A stretch of 64,000 bases of DNA from the NCBI RefSeq assembly GCF_024834075.1, contig NZ_JANUXR010000009.1, forward strand, positions 62,001 through 126,000. Direction: 5' to 3'. The DNA comes from Corynebacterium sp. HS2168-gen11. Lineage in GTDB: Bacteria > Actinomycetota > Actinomycetes > Mycobacteriales > Mycobacteriaceae. The notes under the pieces were generated by a model. It made no database searches. It was not told the origin of the DNA and was given only the letters and a program-made list of their open reading frames with translations. Of this stretch, positions 1 through 7,690 are shown piece after piece (positions within the stretch are counted from its first letter, which is position 1; every line of letters begins with the position of its first letter). A program made the position numbers and the translations under genes.

Positions 1-2
1 CT

Positions 3-140
3 GAGAAGCAAGAATGGGCACTGCGCCATGCAAGCCTGATTGCCCAAGAAGTCTTGGCAACTGCATTTGACGTTGTCGTAGACGAAGTCCTCGACGTTGC
101 AATCATCGCTGGTGTGACCGCAACACTGAAGAAGGCATAA
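3..140 (+). CDS. C-terminal end of an unidentified protein (partial)
   Basis: An open frame runs in from the left edge and ends at TAA 138-140, giving 45 residues that finish in TLKKA. The segment looks helical and is rich in Ala, Val and Leu (for example EVLATAFDVVVDEVLDVAII). I do not recognise the family from this tail. A strong inverted repeat 25 nt after the stop supports this being a real gene end. Confidence 0.6.
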   Translation, partial: EKQEWALRHASLIAQEVLATAFDVVVDEVLDVAIIAGVTATLKKA

Positions 141-164
141 CACTCTACGTCGTTGAGGCATTAA

Positions 165-200
165 AACGCCGGTCCTGAACTTTTTGTCAGGACCGGCGTT
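165..200. terminator. Bidirectional hairpin terminator between convergent genes
   Basis: Perfect 14-bp stem: aacgccggtcctga at 165-178 pairs with 187-200, around an 8-nt loop that contains a T run. It lies between the stop of the left-edge gene and the stop of the minus-strand hydrolase, so it can serve both. Confidence 0.75.
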
Positions 201-229
201 GTGCTATGTCTTCAGCGATATTGAAAAAC

Positions 230-1120
230 TTAACGTTGCTGTATACCTAAGAATTTCAAAATGGTTTCAGCTTGATATTTGGTACCTGCTTCGTTTAAGT
301 GCAACGGCAAGTATTTATCGCGCTCAGGCGCGTCAAGGATTGTTTTAATATAGCGCATGGAATCTGGGGCACAGGAGCCATGCCCAATAGATCCGGTATA
401 AATATCAACATATTCTGCTCCCATCAGAGGTGCAGTGATTTTCATTGCGTCGTTCAGCGCAAGAAGATAGATACGCTGTCCAGCTGCTGGTACGGCGATG
501 CGAATTGGGAAGCCAAAGCGATTGGTATCGACAAGACAGTTCAAATTATCTGCGCCAACATATTCTGGATACCCAACTAAGAGCACCCGAGCATGTGGTG
601 CCAATTGATGGATGCGATCCATTGATGCAGCTAAACGACGTTGGTATTCATCGGGCGTGACAATTTCAGGGGAACCGAACAAGCCGTAATCGCGGAAACC
701 GATCCAGGCTTCATTGCCTCCAATCGTTAAGGTGACAATTTTCGTTTGCGGGCCAAGGGCACCGTCGCGTTCGGCGGCATCGAGCAGCATTGCCATATTA
801 GAAATGCGTGGTTGCGCGTCGGTGTCTTTTTCAATGACAGCGCCAGAGCAGGTGTAATTAGCGAATGAACGGAAATAAGGGGCGATGTGAACTGGATATG
901 AGTTTTCTCCATGACGACATTTTTGATCCGTCGGGAGTTGCTCGTATTGCTGTTTCGTAGTGGGGTTACCGGCATAAGAATCGCCCAGTGCAACGTATTC
1001 TGCACCGCCAGCAGGAATATTTTCTGCGCCTAAGAAATGAATAGCAGTTGCTGGAGCAACGTTCGTCATGCTGGCGAGTATCACCATGATCGCCACAACG
1101 TAAGAACGTAACTTTTTCAT
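230..1120 (-). CDS. Secreted SGNH/GDSL-type hydrolase
   Basis: A 296-residue exported esterase/lipase-like protein. It begins with a classical signal peptide: MKKLRS, then a hydrophobic stretch, then a likely cut after APATA near residue 26. The block I motif is GDSY with the nucleophile Ser48. The GGNEAW segment matches block III (oxyanion Asn), and LHLNEAG near the C terminus supplies the catalytic His. The usual Asp three residues before that His is not visible (a Leu is there), so the enzyme may use a Ser-His dyad, as some secreted actinobacterial members do. The start is the ATG at 1118-1120, with AAGG about 10 nt upstream; a TTG three codons earlier lies too close to that AAGG. The substrate is unknown; cell-envelope mycolate or lipid esters are only a guess. 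Confidence 0.85.
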   Translation of the reverse strand: MKKLRSYVVAIMVILASMTNVAPATAIHFLGAENIPAGGAEYVALGDSYAGNPTTKQQYEQLPTDQKCRHGENSYPVHIAPYFRSFANYTCSGAVIEKDTDAQPRISNMAMLLDAAERDGALGPQTKIVTLTIGGNEAWIGFRDYGLFGSPEIVTPDEYQRRLAASMDRIHQLAPHARVLLVGYPEYVGADNLNCLVDTNRFGFPIRIAVPAAGQRIYLLALNDAMKITAPLMGAEYVDIYTGSIGHGSCAPDSMRYIKTILDAPERDKYLPLHLNEAGTKYQAETILKFLGIQQR

Positions 1121-1456
1121 TTCAATCAATCCTTATAAAATAATTCAGAACGATAACTATTTCTGATGAATGCGGCTACTGTCTTAATACTAGCATGATT
1201 TTAGTAGTCATGGGAGATTTCTGCGCAGCTAGAGGCTATAAAAAACAGAGGTAATCCTCGCATTTGTGGTCAATCGAGACGCTTGTCGACGTTACTTTGT
1301 ACGTGTCGGGTCCTACAGCTTTGCCGCATTGGTTGTGCCAACAAGAGTGAAGCATGACGGAGAAAAACATTCAGCAATACTCACCTTGAACTGCATAATT
1401 GGAATGCAGGCTAAGGGAATATGCTGATTTAGGGCAATTGCGTTTACACTAATTTA
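1121..1456. other. Intergenic region between divergent genes
   Basis: About 336 nt without a supportable gene. It holds the promoter of the minus-strand hydrolase on the left and, at 1445-1450, the TACACT hexamer of the plus-strand transporter. I see nothing else that I can name. Confidence 0.5.
1445..1450 (+). promoter_or_regulatory. -10 hexamer TACACT of a leaderless transcript
   Basis: TACACT fits the corynebacterial TANNNT -10 consensus and ends 6 nt before the GTG at 1457. Transcription would then begin at or near the start codon. No Shine-Dalgarno sequence is visible. Confidence 0.55.
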
Positions 1457-2317
1457 GTGACTTTGAAACAGCGTCCTCAAGTGATCGCGCCTGCACTGTA
1501 TACCATCGGTTCTGGCTTAAGTACCTATACCGGTGCTGCTTTGGCATTAAGCTTATTTGCCTTATTCGAACCAAGTTTTGTGGCATGGTTACGAGTACTG
1601 TGTGCAGGGTTGATTCTGATTCTGATTTCTGGATTCAAACCGCAACTGTTACGTGGTCCGCAAGCGAAATATATTATCGCCTACGGCATCTCGATGGTGT
1701 CTATGAACGTGTGTTTTTATAACGCCATTGACTCAATCCCATTAGGAACCGCAGTTGCCATTGAGTTTCTTGGCCCAATTGTCGTCGGTGCGATAGCATC
1801 GCGGACTCCCAAGCATTTGATTGCGCTGGCCTGTTCTGCAGGTGGTGTGCTGTGTATTTCTGGCGCGCAGTGGACGCAAAACGCATCAGGCATTCTTTTT
1901 GCCTTAGGGGCAGCAACAGGGTGGGCAGTATATATTGCAATTGGTTTGCGTTTAGCGCAGCATATGAACGGCACCCAACAACAAACTCGCCAGATCTTAG
2001 GACTCGCGTTATGTATTGGCGCGCTTGCCGCAACACCAATTGCCTACCTAGTGCGTCCTGACAGTTTTGGTACTGCACCAATGAGTGTTGTAGGCCTTGC
2101 ATTAACGCTCGCGTTACTGGCTACAGTTGTGCCAAGTATTTGCGATTTCAACGCCATGCGTTTAGCGTCTCCTCAGCTGTATGCAATCCTGACCGCCTTA
2201 ATGCCACTGGTGGCAACCTTGTGCGGGGCAGTGATGTTAGGGCAAGTGCTCTCTGGCATCGAAGTTGCAGGCACGTTGTTGATCGTAGGTGCTGTGTTGC
2301 TGCGTCGTGAAGCATGA
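1457..2317 (+). CDS. EamA-family inner-membrane exporter (RhtA-like)
   Basis: 286 residues, almost all hydrophobic, forming about ten membrane segments in two EamA repeats of five helices each. Segments such as IPLGTAVAIEFLGPI in the first half and LMPLVATLCGAVMLGQ in the second are typical of the RhtA-like branch of the drug/metabolite transporter superfamily. RhtA members export threonine, homoserine or related small metabolites; the substrate here is not shown by sequence. The GTG start has no ribosome-binding site, but a TACACT hexamer lies 6 nt upstream, so the mRNA is probably leaderless. dinB follows after 35 nt on the same strand and may be co-transcribed. Confidence 0.85.
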   Translation: MTLKQRPQVIAPALYTIGSGLSTYTGAALALSLFALFEPSFVAWLRVLCAGLILILISGFKPQLLRGPQAKYIIAYGISMVSMNVCFYNAIDSIPLGTAVAIEFLGPIVVGAIASRTPKHLIALACSAGGVLCISGAQWTQNASGILFALGAATGWAVYIAIGLRLAQHMNGTQQQTRQILGLALCIGALAATPIAYLVRPDSFGTAPMSVVGLALTLALLATVVPSICDFNAMRLASPQLYAILTALMPLVATLCGAVMLGQVLSGIEVAGTLLIVGAVLLRREA

Positions 2318-2352
2318 TTGCATCTCAGTGCAATCGATTAGACTGAGAGATC

Positions 2353-3891
2353 ATGGAAAGGCGCTGGGTTCTACATTTAGATATGGATGCATTTTTCGCA
2401 TCCGTGGAACAACTCACCCGCCCAACCCTGCGCGAACGGCCGGTGCTTGTGGGAGGCACGAGTGGGCGAGGAGTTGTCGCAGGAGCGTCGTATCAGGCGC
2501 GTAAACTTGGCGCCCACTCTGCGATGCCCATGCATCAGGCGAAAAAACTGGTTGGCTACCGCGGCATTATCGTTGCTCCGCGCCATAGCGTGTATGCCGT
2601 TGCTTCACGACGCGTGTTTGAAATCGTGCGGAAATATGCAGGCCTGATTGAACAAGTCAGTATTGATGAGGCGTTTTTGGAACCCGATGGTTTACAAGGG
2701 GCCTCTGTTACTGAGGTGAACGATTGGGCAGAACACCTGCGACAAGAAATTGCTGCTGTGACTGGTTTAATGAGCTCGATTGGTGCAGGAGGTGGCAAGC
2801 AAGCTGCCAAAATTGGTTCTGGTCTTGCCAAACCAAATGGTGTGTATGTAATTCCGAAGGAACGTGAAGCGGAAATTCTAGGGCCGCTGCCAGTGCGAAA
2901 ACTGTGGGGCGTTGGGCCAGTTGCTGAAACGAAACTGCATCGCTACGGAGTCGAAACAATTGCAGAGTTTGCGAATTTGCAACGCGGTGAAGTTGAACAA
3001 CTACTCGGCAAAACGGTTGGCGTGGGATTATGGTTGGTGGCCAATGGTTTTGATACTGCAGCAGTAGAGCCAAGAAGTGAAGCGAAATCCGTTGGTGCAG
3101 AATTTACCTATAGTCACGATCTGCTCCTTGCCAGCGAAGTGCAGCAAGCGCTTGAGAAGGCATTTGAAGCGGCGATACAGCGGTTGCGCAAAGATGGTCG
3201 TGGTGCGCGAACTGTGAGTGTGAAGCTAAAAACCGCTGATTTTCGGGTGAATACTAGAAGTCAAACCTTGCTGTATGCCAGTGATGATGCGAACGTATTA
3301 AAGGCGCTGGCTGATGCACTGGTGCAATCACCTGCAGATTTAGGTGCGATTCGGTTAGTTGGCGTTTCGTTTAGCAACTTGGAAATGCCAAGCCAAACTA
3401 CGTTATTCCCTGAAACGTTGATTCGGCACAATATTGTGACCGAAGATCAGCAGGTCGATCAATTCTTACCACTCCAGGTTGAATCAGAGGTGCCGAACTT
3501 GGGAGATCCTGTTCAGGCAAATCCTTTGTTAGGGATTTCTGGCAAAGATCAGGAAGACCAGGAACATCAGGAAGACCGGGAGCACCGAGAGCACCGGGAG
3601 CTGAGGAATTGGCGTAACACCGAAGACGTGTATCACGCAGAATATGGTCATGGCTGGGTGCAAGGCTCTGGACATGGCATTGTGACAGTCCGGTTTGAAA
3701 CAAGAACTACCGAGAAAAGTTTTTCTCGCACCTTTCCGATTGATACTGACCAATTAGTGCCAGCAGATCCTGTTGCCAGCTTAGAATGGGACGATTATTT
3801 AGCTATACGTTCAAGCACTGATTCTGCTGATGCGGTGGTTACAAATGTTGCCACCAACGTTGGCGAAGGCGATCACGAAACGATGGACTGA
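2353..3891 (+). CDS. dinB: Y-family DNA polymerase IV
   Basis: 512-residue translesion polymerase. The palm motifs are intact: LDMDAFFASVEQ (metal ligands Asp10 and Asp12) and SIDEAFLE (Asp105, Glu106). A fingers/thumb region with LWGVGPVAETKL and a little-finger domain follow, up to about residue 355. The last 150 residues are unusual. They include a low-complexity Gln/Glu/Asp/His/Arg stretch near residues 396-418 (repeats of the type QEDQEHQEDREHREH), then a short globular tail with GHGWVQGSGHGIVTVRFET. Actinobacterial DinB proteins often carry such tails, but this one is long. No beta-clamp binding motif is obvious. The 3' end of this gene seems to be copied into the junctions of the tandem duplication just downstream. 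Confidence 0.9.
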   Translation: MERRWVLHLDMDAFFASVEQLTRPTLRERPVLVGGTSGRGVVAGASYQARKLGAHSAMPMHQAKKLVGYRGIIVAPRHSVYAVASRRVFEIVRKYAGLIEQVSIDEAFLEPDGLQGASVTEVNDWAEHLRQEIAAVTGLMSSIGAGGGKQAAKIGSGLAKPNGVYVIPKEREAEILGPLPVRKLWGVGPVAETKLHRYGVETIAEFANLQRGEVEQLLGKTVGVGLWLVANGFDTAAVEPRSEAKSVGAEFTYSHDLLLASEVQQALEKAFEAAIQRLRKDGRGARTVSVKLKTADFRVNTRSQTLLYASDDANVLKALADALVQSPADLGAIRLVGVSFSNLEMPSQTTLFPETLIRHNIVTEDQQVDQFLPLQVESEVPNLGDPVQANPLLGISGKDQEDQEHQEDREHREHRELRNWRNTEDVYHAEYGHGWVQGSGHGIVTVRFETRTTEKSFSRTFPIDTDQLVPADPVASLEWDDYLAIRSSTDSADAVVTNVATNVGEGDHETMD

Positions 3892-3914
3892 CACATAGAA
3901 TTTGAACTATCACC

Positions 3915-3960
3915 AGACGCTCCGCTGCTATGAAGAAGAGCAGTGGAGCGTCTTGTTTTT
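3915..3960 (+). terminator. Rho-independent terminator of dinB, copied downstream
   Basis: A 15-nt stem (agacgctccgctgct at 3915-3929, one mismatch against 3939-3953) with a 9-nt loop, then a T run. Close copies occur at 5735-5779 and 7409-7445, one for each unit of the tandem duplication. Confidence 0.8.
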
Positions 3961-4126
3961 TGAGAACGAGTATACAAAAACTACGACAAACTGTGTATCT
4001 GCTGGTTATTAATAAAATCCCAGCGTTGGCGCGAGACACATAGCGTTGAAGCCTGATGTTGGCAAAGATAGGGGATTGGAAATTACCATATGCACATTAT
4101 GGTTCGAGTAAATGCCGGATTGTGAG

Positions 4127-4171
4127 TTACTGTCTGCACCATAGACATGTGATCTATGGTGCAGACAGTAA
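4127..4171. terminator. Perfect 19-bp hairpin
   Basis: ttactgtctgcaccataga at 4127-4145 pairs perfectly with 4153-4171 around a 7-nt loop (catgtga). It lies about 120 nt beyond the stop of the first duplicated gene (minus strand). No matching hairpin is visible at that place in units 2 and 3, and there is no T run. It may be a terminator or the remnant of a small palindromic element. Confidence 0.45.
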
Positions 4172-4291
4172 TGAGCATCTGTGCGCTGCTTGCAAGTTCG
4201 TGCAGGAGTGGCATCGCATACTTGATTCTGATGATGCAAGGTGATTACAGCAATACTTGTAGTGCTCGTTTACGAAGTGAGATTGTGGGAT

Positions 4292-5194
4292 TTATGGTTG
4301 CGGAGAGAGTAACTCTATATTTTCTAGTGGCCAGTGTATGTCCCTGCTAACCATTTTCCAATCATCCCCTGTTTTCCGCCAGCTAGTAACAATATAAGGA
4401 AATCTGACATGCCCAATACGTACATTGTTTTTATCGTAAAAACCTAATTCTAAAGTATAGGCTCTCCCGAGGGTACCATTGTGAGATGGCTTTGAATCAT
4501 CATAAATTATAGATTGCCCTTGGAAACTTTCAGATAATGTATCTACGCGAGCATAAGCATCTTGTTCCATGAGCTTAATCCAGATTGGTTGTGGAGTCCC
4601 ATCAAGAGCACATACGTGTTTGCCTTCATTATTGAGACTAGGTACTAGATCTTCTGGTTCAAAACTTACCAGTGCGCATCCTAAACTCGCATAATTTTGG
4701 GTTCGGAATGAAAACATATTTGTGATAACTTCAGCTGCCTTTTTTGTGAGACTAAGATCCGTAGGTGGACCAGCAAGCGGGAATACTTGTGGATTAGGAA
4801 CTTCTCCTTCAAAACTGTGCCGTGTTGGAGGATGTATAAAGACATCTCCGTAAAGAGTTACGTCATATCTAGAATCGTAGTTGCCGCGATACTGTTGGAA
4901 GAGTGTTTCTCCTTCAGGGTTGACTAATTGGGCTTTGTTTTCATCGGGAAGTGGTGGTCTTTCTGCTTCTTTTCTTTCTTCCGGAGTCATATTGGCAATT
5001 CTGCTGGTGATTTCTGTCGCTATTTCAGCATTACTGCCGAGTTCTGCGAAGTTTGCTTCTGTGCTTACAGATGTGCCGCCAGTATAGAGAGAAAATATTT
5101 TTGATAATGGAATGAATCGTGAAGTGATAACCACTACTGCAACAATGCAACCTAGTGTAATAAATTTCATTATTTCTTTTTGTCTATGGTTCAT
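4292..5194 (-). CDS. Membrane-anchored protein of unknown function, tandem copy 1
   Basis: 300 residues. One N-terminal membrane segment (about residues 9-30, ITLGCIVAVVVITSRF type) is followed by a short linker and an extracytoplasmic part. Shared blocks in all three copies are LGSNAEIA, RIANMTPEERKEAERPP, NPEGETLFQQYRGNY, KKAAEVITNMFSFRTQNYAS and LMEQDAYAR, ending with a YDKNNV segment and a conserved Trp-Lys tail. Two Cys (in LGCAL and HVCAL) could form a disulphide. The helix-plus-sheet look of the second half suggests an NTF2-like fold, but this is a guess and I recognise no named family. Copy 1 lacks most of the Ala/Pro/Ser linker seen in copies 2 and 3. The start has AAGGA 8 nt upstream. 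It is the most diverged copy. Confidence 0.75.
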   Translation of the reverse strand: MNHRQKEIMKFITLGCIVAVVVITSRFIPLSKIFSLYTGGTSVSTEANFAELGSNAEIATEITSRIANMTPEERKEAERPPLPDENKAQLVNPEGETLFQQYRGNYDSRYDVTLYGDVFIHPPTRHSFEGEVPNPQVFPLAGPPTDLSLTKKAAEVITNMFSFRTQNYASLGCALVSFEPEDLVPSLNNEGKHVCALDGTPQPIWIKLMEQDAYARVDTLSESFQGQSIIYDDSKPSHNGTLGRAYTLELGFYDKNNVRIGHVRFPYIVTSWRKTGDDWKMVSRDIHWPLENIELLSPQP

Positions 5195-5504
5195 TGTTTT
5201 GTTCCTTGTTTGTTATTGCAGATGTTAAAACCTTTAAATATATAAAGTAGCAAACAAAAAAGGCTGATGATAGAAAGGACTCTTCTTTAGCCATAACCGG
5301 GTAGAAAACTCTTCAATATATATTATTGGTACGATGTTAGAGATTATTTCTGACCGCCAACATCAACATCATACAAGTGCTGCATGGAGTACAACATGTC
5401 AGTTGATACGTGACATGGAATTCGTATGCTCCACGTATACGAATGATGAGAATAAATCTGCTGATATGCAAAAGTGCACAAGTAGAAGACTGTTTTAGAG
5501 TCTA

Positions 5505-5640
5505 GAACAATGTTTGTGAATGTGCGCCTATTGCGATTGTGAATAACACTCTGGCGTACCATGCTAAGAAAATTTTGATCCGATGATTCCTAAACCTATG
5601 TAAGAAAGCTCTGCAGTCAGTATCACCGTAACTGTCCAAG
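5505..5640 (-). pseudogene. Relic of asparaginase 3' end (junction 1)
   Basis: Short shared words such as agaacaatgtttgtg, gcctattgcgattg and aagaaagctct line up in order with the last ~140 nt of the intact asparaginase gene (8935-9080). Substitutions and small gaps mean no reading frame survives. It marks the end of a duplicated unit. Confidence 0.65.
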
Positions 5641-5734
5641 CCTTCCACGCATATACTTCACTATTGTAAAATTGCCATCAATGTTGGTGAGGGTGATTAT
5701 GATATGAACGGCTCATGCTGGATCTTGTTTTAGC

Positions 5735-5779
5735 AAAGACGCTCCACTGCCATCAAGAAGAGCAGTGGAGCGTCTTTTT
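5735..5779 (+). terminator. Copy 2 of the dinB-type terminator
   Basis: A 16-nt stem (aaagacgctccactgc at 5735-5750 with gcagtggagcgtcttt at 5762-5777), loop catcaagaaga, then T residues. It is downstream of copy 2 on the minus strand and retains a terminator shape in both directions. Confidence 0.65.
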
Positions 5780-5948
5780 AAAGAATTTGCTTGCAAAAGT
5801 ACCGTGAACTGTGTATCTGCTGGTAATTGAACAAGCCGACAAATATTTGATGGTGCTAGTTCAACGCAATTACAGCACTACAAGTAGCATTATGTAGAAG
5901 AAATAAGATCGTTGCACTTTATACATGAGATTCGATTAGCTATAGATC

Positions 5949-6887
5949 TCATATGTACAGTGGGATCATATAATTCAATTTCCAATCGTTATCTATTTGC
6001 TTCCAGTAAGTAGCGAATTGCTTGAAGCTGATACTATCAAGAAGTACATTATTTTTGTCATAAACGCCTAAGACTAAATCGTAGGTTATTACTTCACGAT
6101 CGTCATTAGGATTGAGTGTCTCAAAATAATACGGCTCTGGATCTTTGATTACTTCACGTAAACTATCTACACGAATATAAGCATCTTGTTTCATGAAATC
6201 AAGCCAGTATTCAAGTGGATCCGGATGAATACTACAGTGGTAGCGTTGTTTGCTATTGGCTGACTCATACATTATATCTTCTGATTTAAAGCTTCCTACT
6301 CCGCATGTGAAACTAGCATAATTTTGGGTTCGGAATGAAAACATATTTGTAATAACTTCAGCTGCTTTTTTGTGGAGACCAGGATCCGCAGTCGAGTCAG
6401 CAAGTAGGAATACGCTTGGATTGGGGACCTCTCCTTCAAAACTGCGCCGTGTGAGAAGATTGTCAGCGCTAAAAACGTTTCCGTAAAGAGGTAGTCCTGT
6501 TTTTGAGGAGTAGTTGCCGAGATATTGTTGATAGAGTGTTTCTCCTTCAGGATAAATTAATTGGGCTTTGTTTTCATCGGGAAGTGGTGGCCTTTCTGCT
6601 TCTTGCCTTTCTTCCGGAGTCATATTGGCAATTCTGCTCGCGATTTCTGCTGCGATCTCTGCATTGCTGCCGAGTTGTCGAGCGGCAACTGTGTCACTGC
6701 TAGGTTGTGGTGCGGCGGCTGCGCCGCTTGAGGGGTCTGCCGGGCTTGCCGCTGTGGTTACAGATGTGCCCTCAGTTTGCAGCGAAATTACGTTTGATAA
6801 TGAAATGAAGCGCGAAGCGATAATCACAGCTGCAACAATGCAGCCTAGCGCAATAACTTTTATGAATTCTTTGAGTCCTTGGCTCAT
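5949..6887 (-). CDS. Membrane-anchored protein of unknown function, tandem copy 2
   Basis: 312 residues; nearly identical to copy 3 over the N-terminal membrane segment (MSQGLKEFIKVIALGCIV, then up to LQTEGTSVTTAAS). A variable Ala/Pro/Ser/Gln-rich linker (about residues 46-72) follows, then the conserved RIANMTPEERQEAERPP block, YPEGETLYQQYLGNY, KKAAEVITNMFSFRTQNYAS and FMKQDAYIR. It ends in YMIPLYI, without the longer tail of copy 1. Two Cys (FTCGVG and YHCSIH) are kept at the same places as in the other copies. The start follows AAGGAACT. All three copies read away from the asparaginase gene on the minus strand and each has its own upstream region, so they are probably transcribed separately. 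Function unknown. Confidence 0.75.
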   Translation of the reverse strand: MSQGLKEFIKVIALGCIVAAVIIASRFISLSNVISLQTEGTSVTTAASPADPSSGAAAAPQPSSDTVAARQLGSNAEIAAEIASRIANMTPEERQEAERPPLPDENKAQLIYPEGETLYQQYLGNYSSKTGLPLYGNVFSADNLLTRRSFEGEVPNPSVFLLADSTADPGLHKKAAEVITNMFSFRTQNYASFTCGVGSFKSEDIMYESANSKQRYHCSIHPDPLEYWLDFMKQDAYIRVDSLREVIKDPEPYYFETLNPNDDREVITYDLVLGVYDKNNVLLDSISFKQFATYWKQIDNDWKLNYMIPLYI

Positions 6888-7174
6888 TGTTTTTTAGTTC
6901 CTTTTTCGGTATTACAAATGTTAAGCCTTTAGATAATTAAAGTAGCAAACAAGAAAGGCTAATGATAGAAAAGACTCTTCTTTAGCCATAACCTGGTAGA
7001 AGACTTTTCAATATATATTATTTGTCTGATACCAGCGGTTGATTCTGGTCGGCAACATTATCACTATCTCAGTTGATCCGTGACGTGATATTTGTATGCT
7101 TCGCGTATACGAAAGATGAGAGTATTTGTGCTAATGCGAGAATATACGCAGATACAACACTGTTTTTAAAGGCT

Positions 7175-7310
7175 AGAACAATGTTTGTGGATGTACGCCT
7201 GTTGCAATTGCGAATAACACTCTGGCGTGCCATGCTAGGAAAATGTTGGTCCGATGGTTCCTAAACCTATGTAAGATAGCTCTGTAGTCAGTGTCACCGT
7301 AGCTGTCCAA
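7175..7310 (-). pseudogene. Relic of asparaginase 3' end (junction 2)
   Basis: agaacaatgtttgtggatgt and gcctgttgcaattgcg are identical to the 3' end of the intact asparaginase gene at 8935-8970. Similarity then fades through tgttggtccgatggttcct and agatagctct. The relic is closer to the intact gene than the one at 5505, so this junction is probably younger or was homogenised by gene conversion. Confidence 0.7.
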
Positions 7311-7408
7311 GCCTTCCACACACATACTTCGCTATTGTAAAGTTGTCATCAATGTTGGTGAGGGTGATTATGATGCGAACGGCTCACATTGGATCTTGTT
7401 TTAGCAAA

Positions 7409-7445
7409 GACGCTCCACTGCCATCAAGAAGAGCAGTGGAGCGTC
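7409..7445. terminator. Copy 3 of the dinB-type terminator, tail lost
   Basis: A 13-nt stem (gacgctccactgc at 7409-7421 with 7433-7445) is intact, but the run of T after it is reduced to gttta. On the minus strand it is downstream of copy 3. Confidence 0.5.
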
Positions 7446-7690
7446 GTTTAAAGAATGTGCTTGTAAAAGTACTGTGAACTGTGTAGCTACTGGTAATTGA
7501 ATAAGGCGTCATGAGTAGGCCTGAGATACATCACCTCGAAGTTTAATGGTGATGGTTCTATCTTCAATAATCCTTGTGAAGCAAGCCGACAAATAATTTG
7601 ATGGTGTTAGTTCAACGCAATTACAGCACTACAAGTAGCGTTATGTAGAAGAAATAAGATCGTTGCACTTTATACATGAGATTCGATTAG

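Larger units (their letters stand above)
3892..4291. other. Intergenic region downstream of dinB
   Basis: 400 nt with no supportable gene. It contains the dinB terminator and a very strong perfect hairpin at 4127-4171. The stretch after the terminator, up to about 4070, resembles the same position in the third duplicated unit (around 7450-7560), which shows that the first unit begins at or before the dinB end. Confidence 0.5.
5195..5948. other. Junction between tandem units 1 and 2, with gene relics
   Basis: 754 nt holding, in order: the upstream region of copy 1; a decayed copy of the 3' end of the asparaginase gene (about 5505-5640; compare 8935-9080); a segment resembling the dinB 3' end (about 5660-5700; compare 3840-3885); a copy of the dinB-type terminator; and the downstream region of copy 2. 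No intact gene is present. Confidence 0.7.
6888..7690. other. Junction between tandem units 2 and 3, with gene relics
   Basis: 803 nt arranged like the first junction: upstream region of copy 2 (very similar to 8645-8930), asparaginase 3' relic (about 7175-7310), dinB-like 3' segment (about 7335-7375), terminator-like hairpin, then the downstream region of copy 3. This unit has about 75 extra nt around 7505-7580 that are missing from unit 2; part of them resembles the stretch after the dinB terminator in unit 1. Confidence 0.7.

Noticed and set aside
1121..1456. tRNA or small RNA in the gap
   Set aside because: No cloverleaf or terminator-bounded transcript could be recognised by eye.
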